The translations under genes were made by a program, and so were the position numbers. The notes beneath the pieces were generated by a model, which worked only from the letters and a program-made list of their open reading frames with translations, was not told where the DNA came from and searched no databases. 64,000 nt of DNA from Lineus longissimus. Its lineage: Eukaryota; Nemertea; Pilidiophora; Heteronemertea; Lineidae. Of this stretch, positions 44,612 through 55,945 are shown piece after piece. The stretch spans positions 10,914,001 through 10,978,000 of the forward strand of contig NC_088321.1 of assembly GCF_910592395.1 (NCBI RefSeq), given 5' to 3'. Each line of letters begins with the position of its first letter. Position 1 is the first letter of the stretch.

Positions 44612-46511
44612 CTGTGAAATATGCGATAAGCGAACGGCCCACAAAACTGGTCGAGAGGAAATCATTGCGTATACATGTGCAGGTCCTTTGAAATAGGCCT
44701 AGATGACGCTAATGACACGATTTATTGAGCATGTACATGTACCACAAAATCCATGTCTGATATCCCTTTGAATTTAGATGACATTGAATAACCGATTTAA
44801 CGCTGGCCTACTCGTGCATTTAAGATTGTCAATCGCAAGCTTCAGCAAGAAACCAAAATGATGTGCACTGTCTTTTTTGGCATTTTGATAATGTTTTCTG
44901 ATTTCGTTCATCCAATGGATAATGGCGACATCAATAATGTTGATGAAAATGTCGATGCCTTACAAACTACGAGCAGGCAGGTCAACAGGCGCAGACAAAG
45001 ACAAAGTGGCATTGGTGAGTGCTGTATTGTACTTTTAACAGAAAATTAACGCCATCTTCCATGTCATTTTCTTTTCAAATTTGATGTCCATAAGAACCTG
45101 GAACTTTAAATTTGAAATATTGTTCTTTTCTGAAGTCCACATTTTTTGCAGCCTTATGGCCAGAGGTTGACAGGTCATTCGTGAATGGATGGCAACAAGG
45201 CGACAACATGGGGTACCTGTCTCGGGCGACGACATGATGATTAAAGCTGAACAATCTTTCCGAACATGGTGGGCAGTGCTTCCCGAACAGCAGCAACAGG
45301 AATACAGGCAGCATCGGCCACAATTAACAGACTTCAGGGCGTCCAGAGGGTGGCTAACTGGTTTTCTCTCTAGGAACGGGATTAGATTTAGGAAACAATG
45401 CAAACATTTTACGGCTATTCCCGAAAACGCGGATGAACTTGTGGCCAATTTTCAGCAAAATGTTGGCCAGACGGTTGATGAAAATGGGATTGAACTTGTG
45501 ATAAACATGAATGAAACGTTTGCTCTTTTTGACATGGCGCCACAATACACCTACAATGAAAAGGGGGCAAAACAAATTGATCTTCGCACGTCCCGAGGGA
45601 ATCCGAAACTAGGATGTACCGTAACTTTAGGGATTACAAGGGATGGGAGAAAGATGCCTGCGAGTGTGATACTCAGAGGACTGAGGGCTGACGAGGAAGT
45701 TATCCAGGATTTGAGGGAAAATGCACCGGACAATGTCCGAGTAACCGGGTCTGAAACGGATTGGGCAAACTGGCAGACACTACTACCGTAGGTTAATGAC
45801 AGTCTTCTCCCTTTTGTAGGTGATGCCTTTCCATTTTTGCTGATATGGGACATGTTCCCAGCCCATAGAAATTCCCAGCTTGAGCATCACATTGAAGATG
45901 CACCTGGTTTTATCCAGTTGGTTGGAAGAAGATGTACTTCTTTGGTCCAGCCATTTGATAAAACTGTCATCCGTTCCTTCAAAATTAACATGCGTAAAAT
46001 GTGGAAGGCCTGGAAGATCCAAAGTAATGATGGACATGGTCTTTGTGAGCCAATTACTAGGAATACGCTTTTGCGCATTATCAGCGACTCCTCGGCCCCT
46101 ACAACGGAAGAGGCAATCCATACGGCCTGGCGTGCGTGCGGACTGCTTCAAGGAGATGAGCCAGTGCCAGATCACGTTGATCAAGACATTATTGATTTTG
46201 ATAACATTGAGATCGAAGACAATGGTCTAGAATTTGTAGATTTGGACGAAAAATTTACTTAAACCCAGTATTAATCATCACATCCTGTTTGTCTTTCTTT
46301 TCATCCAATTCAACTCAATGAGCCCAAGTACATGTACTTTTGCACGAACGCGGTAGAAGTCTACCACCAATAACCCCTAGGCTATAACCACATGAAAACG
46401 ACACTTGTTATCAGCGTCATCTAGGCCTATTTCAAAGGACCTGAACATGTATACGCAATTATTTCCTCTCGACCAGTTTTGTGGGCCGTTCGCTTATCAC
46501 ATATTTTACAG
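44612..46511 (+). mobile_element. Tigger/pogo transposon 3
   Basis: Inverted ends of about 105 bp starting CTGTGAAATATGCGATAAGC, nearly identical between left and right, with TA at 44610-44611 and 46512-46513. The similarity of the ends points to recent movement. It encodes a plus-strand Tigger transposase. Confidence 0.93.
44858..46262 (+). pseudogene. Tigger/pogo transposase 3
   Basis: Exon 1 is 44858-45014, starting with a hydrophobic leader (CTVFFGILIMFSDFV), then an acidic spacer and RRRQRQSG, ending at GTGAGT. After a TTTTTTGCAG acceptor, exon 2 starts near 45151 with LWPEVDR; the helix-turn-helix between these blocks in copies 1 and 2 is absent. A small frameshift lies near 45180 and an in-frame TAG at 45789-45791. 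Catalytic blocks are INMNETF (Asn in place of the first Asp), LLIWDMFPAH and CTSLVQPFD. It ends in an acidic tail at 46262. Confidence 0.8.
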
Positions 46512-46513
46512 TA

Positions 46514-47563
46514 TATGGACAAGTAACGAGTGTAAGACCGGTCATAGTGTCCTCATATAGTCTTGTGTTTAAAGCCTGAATGAGTCGCGTTTAAAGTCTG
46601 AATGAGAGATCCATTGTTGAAGAGACTAAGCGTCCAGAACTCAACACCAAGTGACTTGGCATATACCTGAATGCGAGCTTGTTGGTAATGTTGATTGTTA
46701 TGGTGAAATATGGTGAACATTTAAAGTCACCTACAGATCCGGTTGGCGTCCTTTGCTTTTACCCCACAATGGATATAAGCAGGACTGAAATTCCATCCGC
46801 GACCCTGTTGTGGCTTAAGGGATGTCTCCCCTCCCCCCTCCCATCATCATGCAGATTTTTTGATAATCAATTGAGGCTCAACACTTGACATAAAAGAGAT
46901 GAAATCAGCTCGCGCTAACTGAGCCGAACCTTGATCACTTTTAAAGATGAAACGTGATTGACATTTTAGTGTAGGAGAAAGGTCTACTCACCCGCCCGCC
47001 AACAGGGAGACACCGCTCTCTTCATCACGTGACTCCATCCCCTCCACCTCGTGTCTTGGTATGATGTCACAACCAGGTTCGCATCGACGACAACCCACCG
47101 ATGATTCGCATAATTCTTGCAGCCGGTTTGTCGAAAATTGTCCCTTTTTCGTCGGGCATGTCACAATGGCTCAACCACCAACAGTCCGTTTGGTTTCACA
47201 GGCCTTTTCACAACTCTGAAGCACGGACATGCATGAGAAATTATGCTTGGACTCTATGCGTAGGGCGCCGAGTTTGGCTGGTGCCCGAGGATAGTACACT
47301 CCGGATGCAGTGGACCGGCTTAGTTCGTCAGACCCAATTAGGAAGACGCAATAGACTGCCCAGGAAATCTAGAGGGTAGAGACAAGAAGTTTCATTTAAA
47401 ACTCAAAATTCTGGTACGTTTGCGAATTAATGTTCCATTGAAGTTCACGGTTCAATATTATAGAGATTTGAATACTGAATTTTGAATTTTCATAAAGAGC
47501 CGTCGGCGCTTTTGCATACCCATGCAGTTGCACACTAGCAATTCAGTGCGCGAGACTAGATGG
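46514..47563. other. Non-coding sequence between transposons
   Basis: Short frames only (46679-46888, 47101-47379), with no recognisable domain. The virus-like island does not visibly resume here. Confidence 0.5.
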
Positions 47564-47565
47564 TA

Positions 47566-48542
47566 CATGGTGTGTCAAAAAAAGGAAACCGAGAATAATT
47601 TGTTAATTTCCTGGACATGGCTAAATATTTAGGAAATTGGCAACCACTATTTATTACACCATTATGTCCTCCTTCTTATGACACTAAGAAATCTAATTTA
47701 CTGTCACAGATGACTAAACACGAAACAGTTCAATCAACCATGGCAGAACTGGTCTTGAACCAGACAGACGTTTTTGTAATAAACCTTGTCTGCCCAGTGC
47801 AGGGCTTTTATTGGGCCTCCAAATTATGCAATCCTTTGCATGTTTTTCCATTGCACACTCCTTAAAAGTTGAAAAGGTTGCTCATTTTCTCAGACCAGCG
47901 AAATGCAACTTACAACTAAGCAGCGTGTGTTTTGGGTAGAAGAGTGGTTTAGGACTGGAAGTCTCCAGCAAGTAGCAGACGCATTTGGTGAGATCAACTG
48001 TGTGATTAAGATCCCTGACCTTACCCTCTGTGATTATTTTTTGGGGACATCTTTGAAACCAAGTTAACAAGTCGCCTCCACAAGATATCAATGACCTACG
48101 TGCCAGAATTTTCGCTGCAGTCGAGGCCTTAAGAGGACAGAGAGACGTAATAAGGAATGCATTGAGAGGAATGAGAACCAGAGCTGAAGTTTGTGTTGAA
48201 AGGAGTGAGGGGCATGTCGAAGGACACTGGAGTTAGGCTGAGACAGGAATAAGCACCCAGATGCTAAATCATTGAAGAAAAATGTTGCTAAAGACACACT
48301 GGTCTCTCTTTTCTCCTTTTTGTCGGAGTTCCGCTGTGGTGAATCTGGTGCAAGACCAGTTCTGACATGGTTGATTGAACGCAGTTATACTCAGTCAACT
48401 GAGACAGTAAATTGGATTTCATGGTGTCATTAAAAAGAGGACATCATTAAGTAATAAATGGCGGTTGCCAATTTCCAAAATATTCAGCCATGTGCAGGAA
48501 ATTAACAAATTAATCTTGGTTTCCTTTTTTTGAAACACCCTG
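47566..48542 (+). mobile_element. Mariner element, internally deleted
   Basis: Inverted ends of about 95 bp (left CATGGTGTGTCAAAAAAAGG, right complement CAGGGTGTTTCAAAAAAAGG), flanked by TA at 47564-47565 and 48543-48544. It holds a shrunken mariner-like transposase frame. Confidence 0.88.
47903..48236 (+). pseudogene. Mariner-like transposase remnant
   Basis: From ATG at 47903 the frame begins MQLTTKQRVFWVEEWFRTGS, the N-terminal helix-turn-helix pattern of Mos1-type transposases. It then shifts directly into IPDLTLCDYFL, the final catalytic block (family PDLxPxDxxL), and a C-terminal tail. Most of the catalytic domain is missing, so it cannot be active. Confidence 0.75.
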
Positions 48543-48544
48543 TA

Positions 48545-50560
48545 TAGAAAAAAAATGAATTTCTGAATTTCTGACACATGGTCTTAGTCACCAGTATGGA
48601 TGTGTTTTCCATTATAAATACCTAGTCTCCCCAGGGGTGAGTGAAGGAAAAGTAGGAATCTATTATTAATTTACATAATTCATAATTTATATGCATTACA
48701 CACTATAGTTGGATCTGCGAATAGGCTGTCGTACTTTCAAGTAACTTCCAACCCATAGATTCTGAGGAGGGAACATGTAGGCCAACCCGAACACCTATAC
48801 CATGATTCGACATCCATGATCAGAAAGTCTGAGAATGGGATAGGCATCTATGGCTTGCAGAAACCGGGAGAGTGTGTGGGAGAAACCTTTAAAGATACCT
48901 TAAAATTTACGGAGAAAAGCACTCTGAGTTGGGGTATATATTTCAAAAAATGTATTGTGTATGGGCCATACGTGGACTCTGAGAGAAGGTACGGGTTTCA
49001 GAGAAATATGTGCAAAAATTGGGTGTTGTGGATCCAGTTTCTGAGAAATTTGATACAGACCTGTACTCGACAATCAAGGGAGAGTAAAGGGCAGAGACAT
49101 GTATATTCACCCCTGGCGAGTTTTAAGTGGGGTATTGTAGTGTGGGGCCTATGCACTGCCCCAACCAATCTGTTACTAAATGGCAATTGTGACGCCTGAT
49201 TATACATGTACGATCATCAAGCGACTGCGTGATCAAAAGAAACGTTACGTTTGGTTGGAACAACATAACTCATTGATATTTATGATGTTTTAAACGATGC
49301 ATCTGGCGCGCGCGCCTCCCCCCTTTGATCCGCGCCTGCACAAGTGCATTTCCAATAACAAAAGCTTGTGTAGATCAGACACCTCTCTACTCCGGACAAG
49401 GCGATGGTGACCTTTTGGTCGAGTCACCTCGCAATGAAAACAATGACTTCCCGCATGCGCTTTGGGCGTCACTGCGAGAGGCGGAGTATATTAAAAACCA
49501 TTGGTTACACCAGAATGATATAGTTCTGTGATGTTCTGTCCATGTAAAGTACAAATACATGTACATGTACAAGTAATAGCAAAGTTGGAAAATAAAAAAA
49601 TTGCCTTTGGACGAAATGTCAATATTTAAAAGGGGACTATAGGCAGGAGCAGAGGGGCTAATTTGGCCATCTTCAGGTGACTAATATACACAGTAACGGC
49701 CCTGGGTCATGTCAGATTCAGCACTAAATATATTCCTCGTACAAGCATGAATCATTTCGACGTACTCAATTCATCATGGCACTTTAGTACCATGATGAAT
49801 TTGGAATTGGGACGGTAAACTATTTTAGCATGGTGAGCATGGTGAATTCGTAATTCAACATGGAAAATCTGATTCACAAAATATACCGTGGTGAGATTCT
49901 TTCGTAAGAGGGCCGGCCCCGGTACGCTCATTGATGACAGAGAGGGACATACACATGTACCTAATCCTGTAATGCGGATCAGTCTTGGGAAGTGTATGAA
50001 GCATTATCATTTCGAAATCCTAGAATCGCAGTACATCGCAAATTTTCCATCACTTCCTAGAGACATTTAGAAATTCTGGAAAAAACTCAGCGTAGTCGAA
50101 ACCTCCCTATTCACAGTATCATGACACTAAAACATTTGAGTGTAACCTGCGTTCTTACCAGTTGTGCAGACAAGTTTGCGAGAAAAACAAACCTTTGTCC
50201 TTACGAATTACATTTGTACATGTATATTGTTTTTGTCGGCCTCCCAACTCTCGCCAGGCTGTTGCGACACTGGTGCGTACGTATATCAGCTGCTTTATGC
50301 ATGCAACGTGTGACATTACTGTTTTCAATTAAATAGAATTCTAGGTCCCCAATCAACCCCATCAAATCATTTGTCCTAATTTTGATTAATCACATTTTGC
50401 GTCAATACACAGCAGTGACCACATTACAGGTCTTGGATTCTCGCCAGTAGGAAGTAGGCCTCAGGTTGAAGAATGAACGAAAACCCTGGAGAAAGCTTAA
50501 ACCAGACAACTGGGAACAATCGAATGGACTATACAGACGACACCCTTCAAAAGCTTCCAA
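48545..50560. other. Non-coding sequence, nothing secure
   Basis: CTCCCCAGGGGTGAGT near 48630 is roughly complemented by TTCACCCCTGGCGAG near 49110, which may mark a 500-bp element; the frame 48816-49199 inside is not recognised. The rest shows no gene. Confidence 0.4.
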
Positions 50561-50569
50561 ATCCTGCCT

Positions 50570-51245
50570 CCAGACCTTTTAACCTATTTATCATCGATTT
50601 AAGCCGCATTGAGACTCTGTCACCAGGATGGGTGCCTTCGACCTAATAGTCTCCGGTCCTCCATTCAAGCCGCACGGAGGTCCTGTCACCTGGATGTGCT
50701 TTCTTCCTGCTAGCCTCCCGTTCTCGATTCAAGCCACACGGAGGTCTGTCGTGTCTTGAACTATTAGTGTCGTCTGCTACAGCAGATGCTACCACCTACT
50801 ATTGAATGTGAGAACTGGGCTCTCCGGGTTCAGAGGAGGAAAGAATGGGTGATATGAATAAAGACTAGCAAATGCTTTTATCTAAATCTCCATGTACATT
50901 TACACTAGGCCTTCCTGTACAAAACCGGAGTAAAAACATTTGCTAGTCTTTATTCATATCACTCAATGAGTAATTAAGAATGTTGTTATATTTTACAAGA
51001 CTTTCTGTTTCTCATTGCTGATTGCCACTGATACGATACCACAAGGTCCTGTCACAAAGATGTGTTTCCAACATACTAGCCGCCGGTGCTAAATTCAAGC
51101 CGTACTGAGGTCCTGTAACAAGGATGTTCTTCTGACCTATTAGTCTCCCGTCCACGATTCAAGCTGCATGGCGGTCCAGTCACCAGGATGTACATCCGAC
51201 ATACTAGCCTCCCGTTCTCAATTCAAGCCACACGGAGGTCCATGC
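50570..51245 (+). repeat. Imperfect tandem repeat (about 70-bp unit)
   Basis: Units share GTCACCAGGATG, CTAGCCTCC, GTTCTCGATTCAAGCC and CACGGAGGTC. Two or three copies lie at 50590-50745 and three at 51045-51245, separated by unrelated sequence and the MITE at 50849-50962. Confidence 0.7.
50849..50962. mobile_element. Short MITE in the tandem repeat
   Basis: GTGATATGAATAAAGACTAG at the left is complemented at the right end (CTAGTCTTTATTCATATCAC). It has no coding capacity. A fragment, TTTATTCATATCA, recurs near 60978. Confidence 0.75.
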
Positions 51246-52480
51246 CTGATCAGAGTAGGCCTAGTTCTGACACAAATATTGGCCCAAATATTTACCGGTT
51301 GTCCTCTTCCAGTTGAAACAACATGATCTCCAGAGCTAGAGATCCATGCACACTCCTTTGTAAAATGTCAGGCTATATGCACATGGCATAAGGAATTGTC
51401 TGCAGCCGGCAGCCACTTTTGCACAGGGGGGCTTGAGAAAGGAATTTGGTTAAGTTTGAAAAATCAATGCATTTTACGGACACAATAAGCTACAATCCTC
51501 ATCAGTTTTCATTAATTGCATTTTATGGGACGTAAAACCTATATTTTGTTGTATTTTCTTGCAAAAACGCTGCCAGTGTCAGTGCCAGTGCCAGTGCCAG
51601 AGTACCCGTGCTAGGTTAATATGTAAATAGCAAGCTCTAGTGAACTCACACAACTGTATGTCTCATAGCGCTCTGGGATAGCGCTCCGCTGACTATGCTC
51701 TCACCCAAAACATTTGAGTCCTGTGGTTCGTCATTTTAATGAAAAACTTCTTAAAATCCCTGAAAGTCTGTGCACGTATTTCTCTTTTAACCATTATCAT
51801 ATATTGCTTGGAGAGTCACGGTCCTCCTGGAAGCCATTTTTCTATGAAAAACCAACATATCTCGTGCCCAAGTTGATTCTTTAAAAAATCAGTGAAAGTC
51901 CGTGCATGTTTTTTAACCCTTATTTTCATTTTTACTGATGTCCCTAACCAATGTTCATTAATCATAAAGTCCCTCTTTATCTGTGTCGTGTCGTTCCATC
52001 GGCATTTCCACCTGCCATCACTCGATGACGTCACCAGAGCAATCGCCGTCTCGTTCGCGGCATTTCTCATTCGCTGAACAGACACCTGCCATTGATATAG
52101 CCTGATGGCTGCTAGCTAGCCAATCGTGGTGGAAAAAAACACGATTTGACCAGCCATAACTCTCAGCTGGACAGGCGGAGCGGCATAAGCTATCAATTCA
52201 TCTCAGCGCACCCAACGGACCACTTTCAATCGCTCGGTGCGCAAACTTGAACTTGAATTTAAAAAAATTTGCCATGTGTGAATACTACTGGCTATAAGTT
52301 TCAACAATCATGTTACGTCACGTAGACTCGTTTAAAAATACCACAAAAGCCAAGTTTCCGCGAAGTTATGTCACTAATTTTCGTGTATGGGTCAATGAAT
52401 TTCATTGAAAATCACAATTTGAATAGATGAGTGGTTTGGTAACCTCTCTGACGTAACGTACGGGGCGTTGAATTTGGCTG
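51246..52480. other. Non-coding sequence
   Basis: A GTGCCA microrepeat lies near 51580 (CAGTGTCAGTGCCAGTGCCA). No gene or element boundary seen. Confidence 0.5.
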
Positions 52481-52740
52481 TGCTCCTGGTATGACAGACC
52501 GGTTTGGGAACACAAGCGTTCAGTTGTGTCGACGCCAAGTCGAAGCACTGGTTCAACATTGGTGAGTTCAGCCTGATTTCTCCACAACTTTTTCTCCCCA
52601 AATTTTGCGACTATTGTCTGATACAATGTACAATCTTATCTTATCTTTTCATTTTCATTTCTTGCAGACGCCAGACACGTTGTCCTGTCTAGCACACCCA
52701 ATGCTGCCCAACCGGTTTATCACAAGATACGACGTGAACA
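52480..52740 (+). other. Candidate exon pair of an unknown gene
   Basis: A frame ending at a GTGAGT donor near 52560 (SCVDAKSKHWFNI) joins in phase to 52669-52738, bounded by TTCTTGCAG and GTGAGT (ARHVVLSSTPNAAQPVYHKI). The splice sites are good, but the peptides are not recognised and no further exons were found. Confidence 0.25.
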
Positions 52741-52823
52741 CCACCATGGTGAGTTATTTTTCTCTATCGAAACTTTCTTGATCATACATACATGTATTCT
52801 TTTGAAACTTCTCATCTCTGCAG

Positions 52824-53000
52824 CAGTGGCGGATCCAGAAATTTGGGAAAGAAGCGGGGGGGGGGGGCGCTGCCCCACCAATGAGAACCCATGATAGAGC
52901 CGAAGGTGCAATCCTGAAAATGAGGGGAGGGTTCTTGAGGAGAGGTGCCCTAAAATATCAAAGAGGGATGACTCATGCGGGACCCCTAAATCCGCCACTG
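52824..53000. mobile_element. hAT-like MITE
   Basis: CAGTGGCGGATCC at the left and GGATTTAGGGG-type sequence ending CGCCACTG at the right form typical hAT-like inverted ends. The flanking 8-bp sequences match only partly. A G-run lies inside near 52857. Confidence 0.6.
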
Positions 53001-53329
53001 CTGTTCTGAATATTTCCACACTCTGCTCAGCTGACCTTTGAAAGGAGGACACTGTCAGCCCATACCCTATCTATGGTACTATATCGTTCTGGCAGCAAGA
53101 AAATGAGACGATCGGTCATGTCTGCCATGTTTTATGACGTCACACGACAAGTTCTTGGCGCAATGTGTCACGTGCTCATAACACATTCTATCTCTGAACC
53201 AATCAGCCCTTGATACTGTGACATGTGATATGTATGATGAGGACCTTGACCGGATCAGAAAGATAAGGCATACAATCGAAGTAGTTCAGAGACATTTACA
53301 TGAAGACATGGCAGAAATTACCAATCGTT

Positions 53330-53585
53330 TCGGTGATCACTAAATCCTAAAGGCTAGAGGGAGGTAATTATAATATGATCTCCACCGCCCGACCCGATGC
53401 GTCATTACCGGAATTCCGGGTGGCAACTTCTAGCTCATCGATTACTTCAGAACTGAAGTTGCCGCCATTGTGATGTAAATACTTTGGGTTTTTCCCACCC
53501 GGAATTTCGGTAATGACGTCATCGGGTCGGGCGGTGGAGATCATTTTATAATTACCTCCCTCTAGTCTTTATGATTTAGTGATCA
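53330..53585. mobile_element. Long-palindrome MITE, possibly Mutator-like
   Basis: The outer about 75 bp of each side are near-complementary (GTGATCACTAAATC, GGGAGGTAATTATAA, GATCTCCACCGCCCGACCCG). It is flanked by CCAATCGTT on the left and CCAATCGTC on the right, an 8-of-9 match fitting the 9-bp target duplication of Mutator-like elements. Confidence 0.65.
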
Positions 53586-53737
53586 CCAATCGTCTCATTG
53601 AACATCTGTGCTGCCAACTGTACGACGATCGAAGATCAATCGGAGATCAGCATCCCAGAGCTTTGATAAATCCTGCCAGTTGTTCCCAGGCTTGTGTTAT
53701 GAAATGACCATGGTTTAGTGATAGGCCTACTATTCAG

Positions 53738-54042
53738 TGGTATTAAATGGACAACTGTGGCATGAGATATGGTGGTTTTTGCTACAAAAATGGCTTCCAG
53801 TAGAACCGTGACTTCTCAGTCCAAACAGGAAAATTGAAATACATCATTGAACTGCAATAAACGGTGCACAAAAACTGGGTGTAACATTAGGCCTGCCTGA
53901 ATTTCACAGGTCATGTCCAAAACTGCCTCGCACACTGGCGAAAATCGTTATTTGAGATAAGTGGCGGCGTATTGTGACATGCAGAGGTATTATCCTCCTG
54001 GCCATGGAAATCCCACGCCCAGGTTGTCCCTTTAAAGCTGAC
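53738..54042 (+). repeat. Dispersed repeat family R1, copy 2
   Basis: Clearly related to 15828-16153, with the same block order, ending CCCACGCCCAGGTTGTCCC. Just downstream, CCGAGTTCGAACCCGC (54107-54122) resembles a tRNA B box, so a tRNA-derived module may adjoin it. Confidence 0.75.
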
Positions 54043-54246
54043 ATGCATGCATAAAAACCCTAACGGCCAAATTAGAAAAGACGGAAAGGATGAAGTGGCG
54101 AGGGTTCCGAGTTCGAACCCGCTCGAGGAATATTTTTTTCTTTTTTTTCTCTGTGACCTGTCTCGCCAATAAAACTTCTGTTTGTGCAGTTGTAGCCGAT
54201 AGGAATGACCTTTCACAGCACGTACTATATCAATTACTCACGCAAA

Positions 54247-54437
54247 CACCTGTTGTAAATGAAAACCATGATATTACTATAAATGCAGGGACAGACAGGG
54301 AGTAAATGGCTTAGATGATACAAAATGGGGAAAGATGAAAATGTACAAAATAATACAACACTGCACTAACCTGTTGTAAATGAAAACCATGATATTACTA
54401 TAAATGCAGGGACAGACAGGGAGTAAATGGCATAGAT
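54247..54437 (+). repeat. Duplicated 68-bp segment
   Basis: The stretch starting ACCTGTTGTAAATGAAAACC occurs at 54248-54316 and 54369-54437 almost without change, separated by about 52 bp. Near-identity suggests a recent local duplication. Confidence 0.85.
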
Positions 54438-54985
54438 CTGTAGTGCCAAAGGCCTACATTCCCTGAAAGATTAACATAACAAAGCCCCATAGGCCTAGAA
54501 GGAATAACTATATTAGAATAACTAGGCCTAGACCCTTTAACCCCTTAATACATGGTAACACAGTCAAGCGAGACCTGTCGCTGGGTGTCTATCATGTTTC
54601 AAGTGCAGTTTGTCTTTTGGTGGTCGGGCGTTTGTATTTTCTATCTTTGTCGTTTGGGTTTTTATGCATGCATGTCAGCTTTAGATATGTTTTCGCGTGG
54701 TCACGAAGATGATAAATGTGAATAATGACACCAATGCATTGGCCCTGCGGTCACGTGGTGGCTTTCAAATATATCCTTGTGCCGTCGGTAGGAAGCTGCT
54801 GAAAGCCGCAGCAAACCAGCAGCAAACAAAAGACTTAGGCTACTTAAAATCTTATAATCTCGTCACCATTGAGTTCTTTTCCTATAGCTCCTATACACGT
54901 ATAAAGATGGTGTGCGAAGATAAATTTCGGCCATTTTGTTACCATTTTAATATCTAACTTTATGCGCCTGCTTAATCGCCCACCC

Positions 54986-55650
54986 GCGAATTTTTTTTCC
55001 TGAACCTTTCGGGCAGTACAGTGTACATTTGTACACAGGTCCTCAGCCAATCAGAATCCGATAAATCTGTGTCGTCATCGGGGCATCATCATGAAACTTA
55101 GAAGTAAGCTTGTATTGTTTTGTGCTTGTTAATCAAATTTGAAGCATACAGTATCAAAATATAGTGGAGGAAGACCATACACACGAGGCAGTATCGAAAG
55201 ACAAGTCTCATTGCAGAGAAACATATTCCTACTGGAGGAAGACCATTCACATGAGACAAGTCTCATTGTATATTCATGCTCAATATGATATCTGAAGGAC
55301 TATCCCTTGGATCTTGGAGATGGGCTATTGTTATTTTCCTTTCTGTAGGTATGTTGCAGGCAGCAGAAATAACTAAAATATCTAAAATCTAAATAACAAG
55401 AGAAAAGAAACGCGTTATAAAAATAAAATATAAAGAGTAAAAAAGAAAAAGGAAATGTTGTCCACAACGGGATACAAACTCACGACCTTTGGATCGAACA
55501 TCGTATTCTGCCATTTCTGACGAGCGCTCTATCAACTGGTCTAAAGTTTCTAAGACTTCTGACGTCATGTATTTGTCGAAATCTGATTGGTTGAAAGTCC
55601 CTGTACAAATGTACACTACAGTGCCCAAAAGGTTCAGGAAAAAAATCGCT
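54986..55650. mobile_element. Inverted-repeat element with tRNA-like core
   Basis: About 90 bp at 54986-55080 (TTTTTTTTCCTGAACC, CAGTGTACATTTGTACA, CCAATCAGA) are repeated inverted at 55562-55650. A tRNA-like segment lies inside at about 55468-55545 on the minus strand, and a short tandem duplication (GACAAGTCTCATTG) at 55164-55270. No ORF of note. The class is unknown. Confidence 0.65.
55468..55545 (-). repeat. tRNA-like sequence (SINE head or tRNA pseudogene)
   Basis: Read on the minus strand, CAGTTGATAGAGCGCTCG resembles an A box and GGTCGTGAGTTTGTATCCCG a B box, at tRNA-like spacing. No clean acceptor stem is seen, so a functional tRNA is unlikely. Confidence 0.6.
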
Positions 55651-55727
55651 ACCCGCCCTCTTCAGATACAGTTAGCCAATCTATCACTTCGATCTATCTA
55701 CCGTCGCTGTCATGGCCAATTTTTTTT

Positions 55728-55945
55728 TCTTTCAGAAGCCCCGACGTCTTTTGAACTTTCAAGGAATGGTTGGGTGTGGTCAAGGGACTGGTATTGAATC
55801 TGATATATTATCATTGTTGTCACACCTTTTCGCTAAATATGAGGTCTTGAAAATGCTTGGTATTGCTCCTTGTGAGGTGTTACCCAACGTTAATGACGCC
55901 TGTCTGTATGAGTGGTACATACTTGACACCTATGGCGAAGGATGA
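55728..55945 (+). other. Candidate terminal exon, unknown
   Basis: After TTTTTTTTTCTTTCAG the frame stays open to TGA at 55945, including SDILSLLSHLFAKYEVLKML. A strong polypyrimidine tract and acceptor favour an exon, but no partner exon or family was found. Confidence 0.25.
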
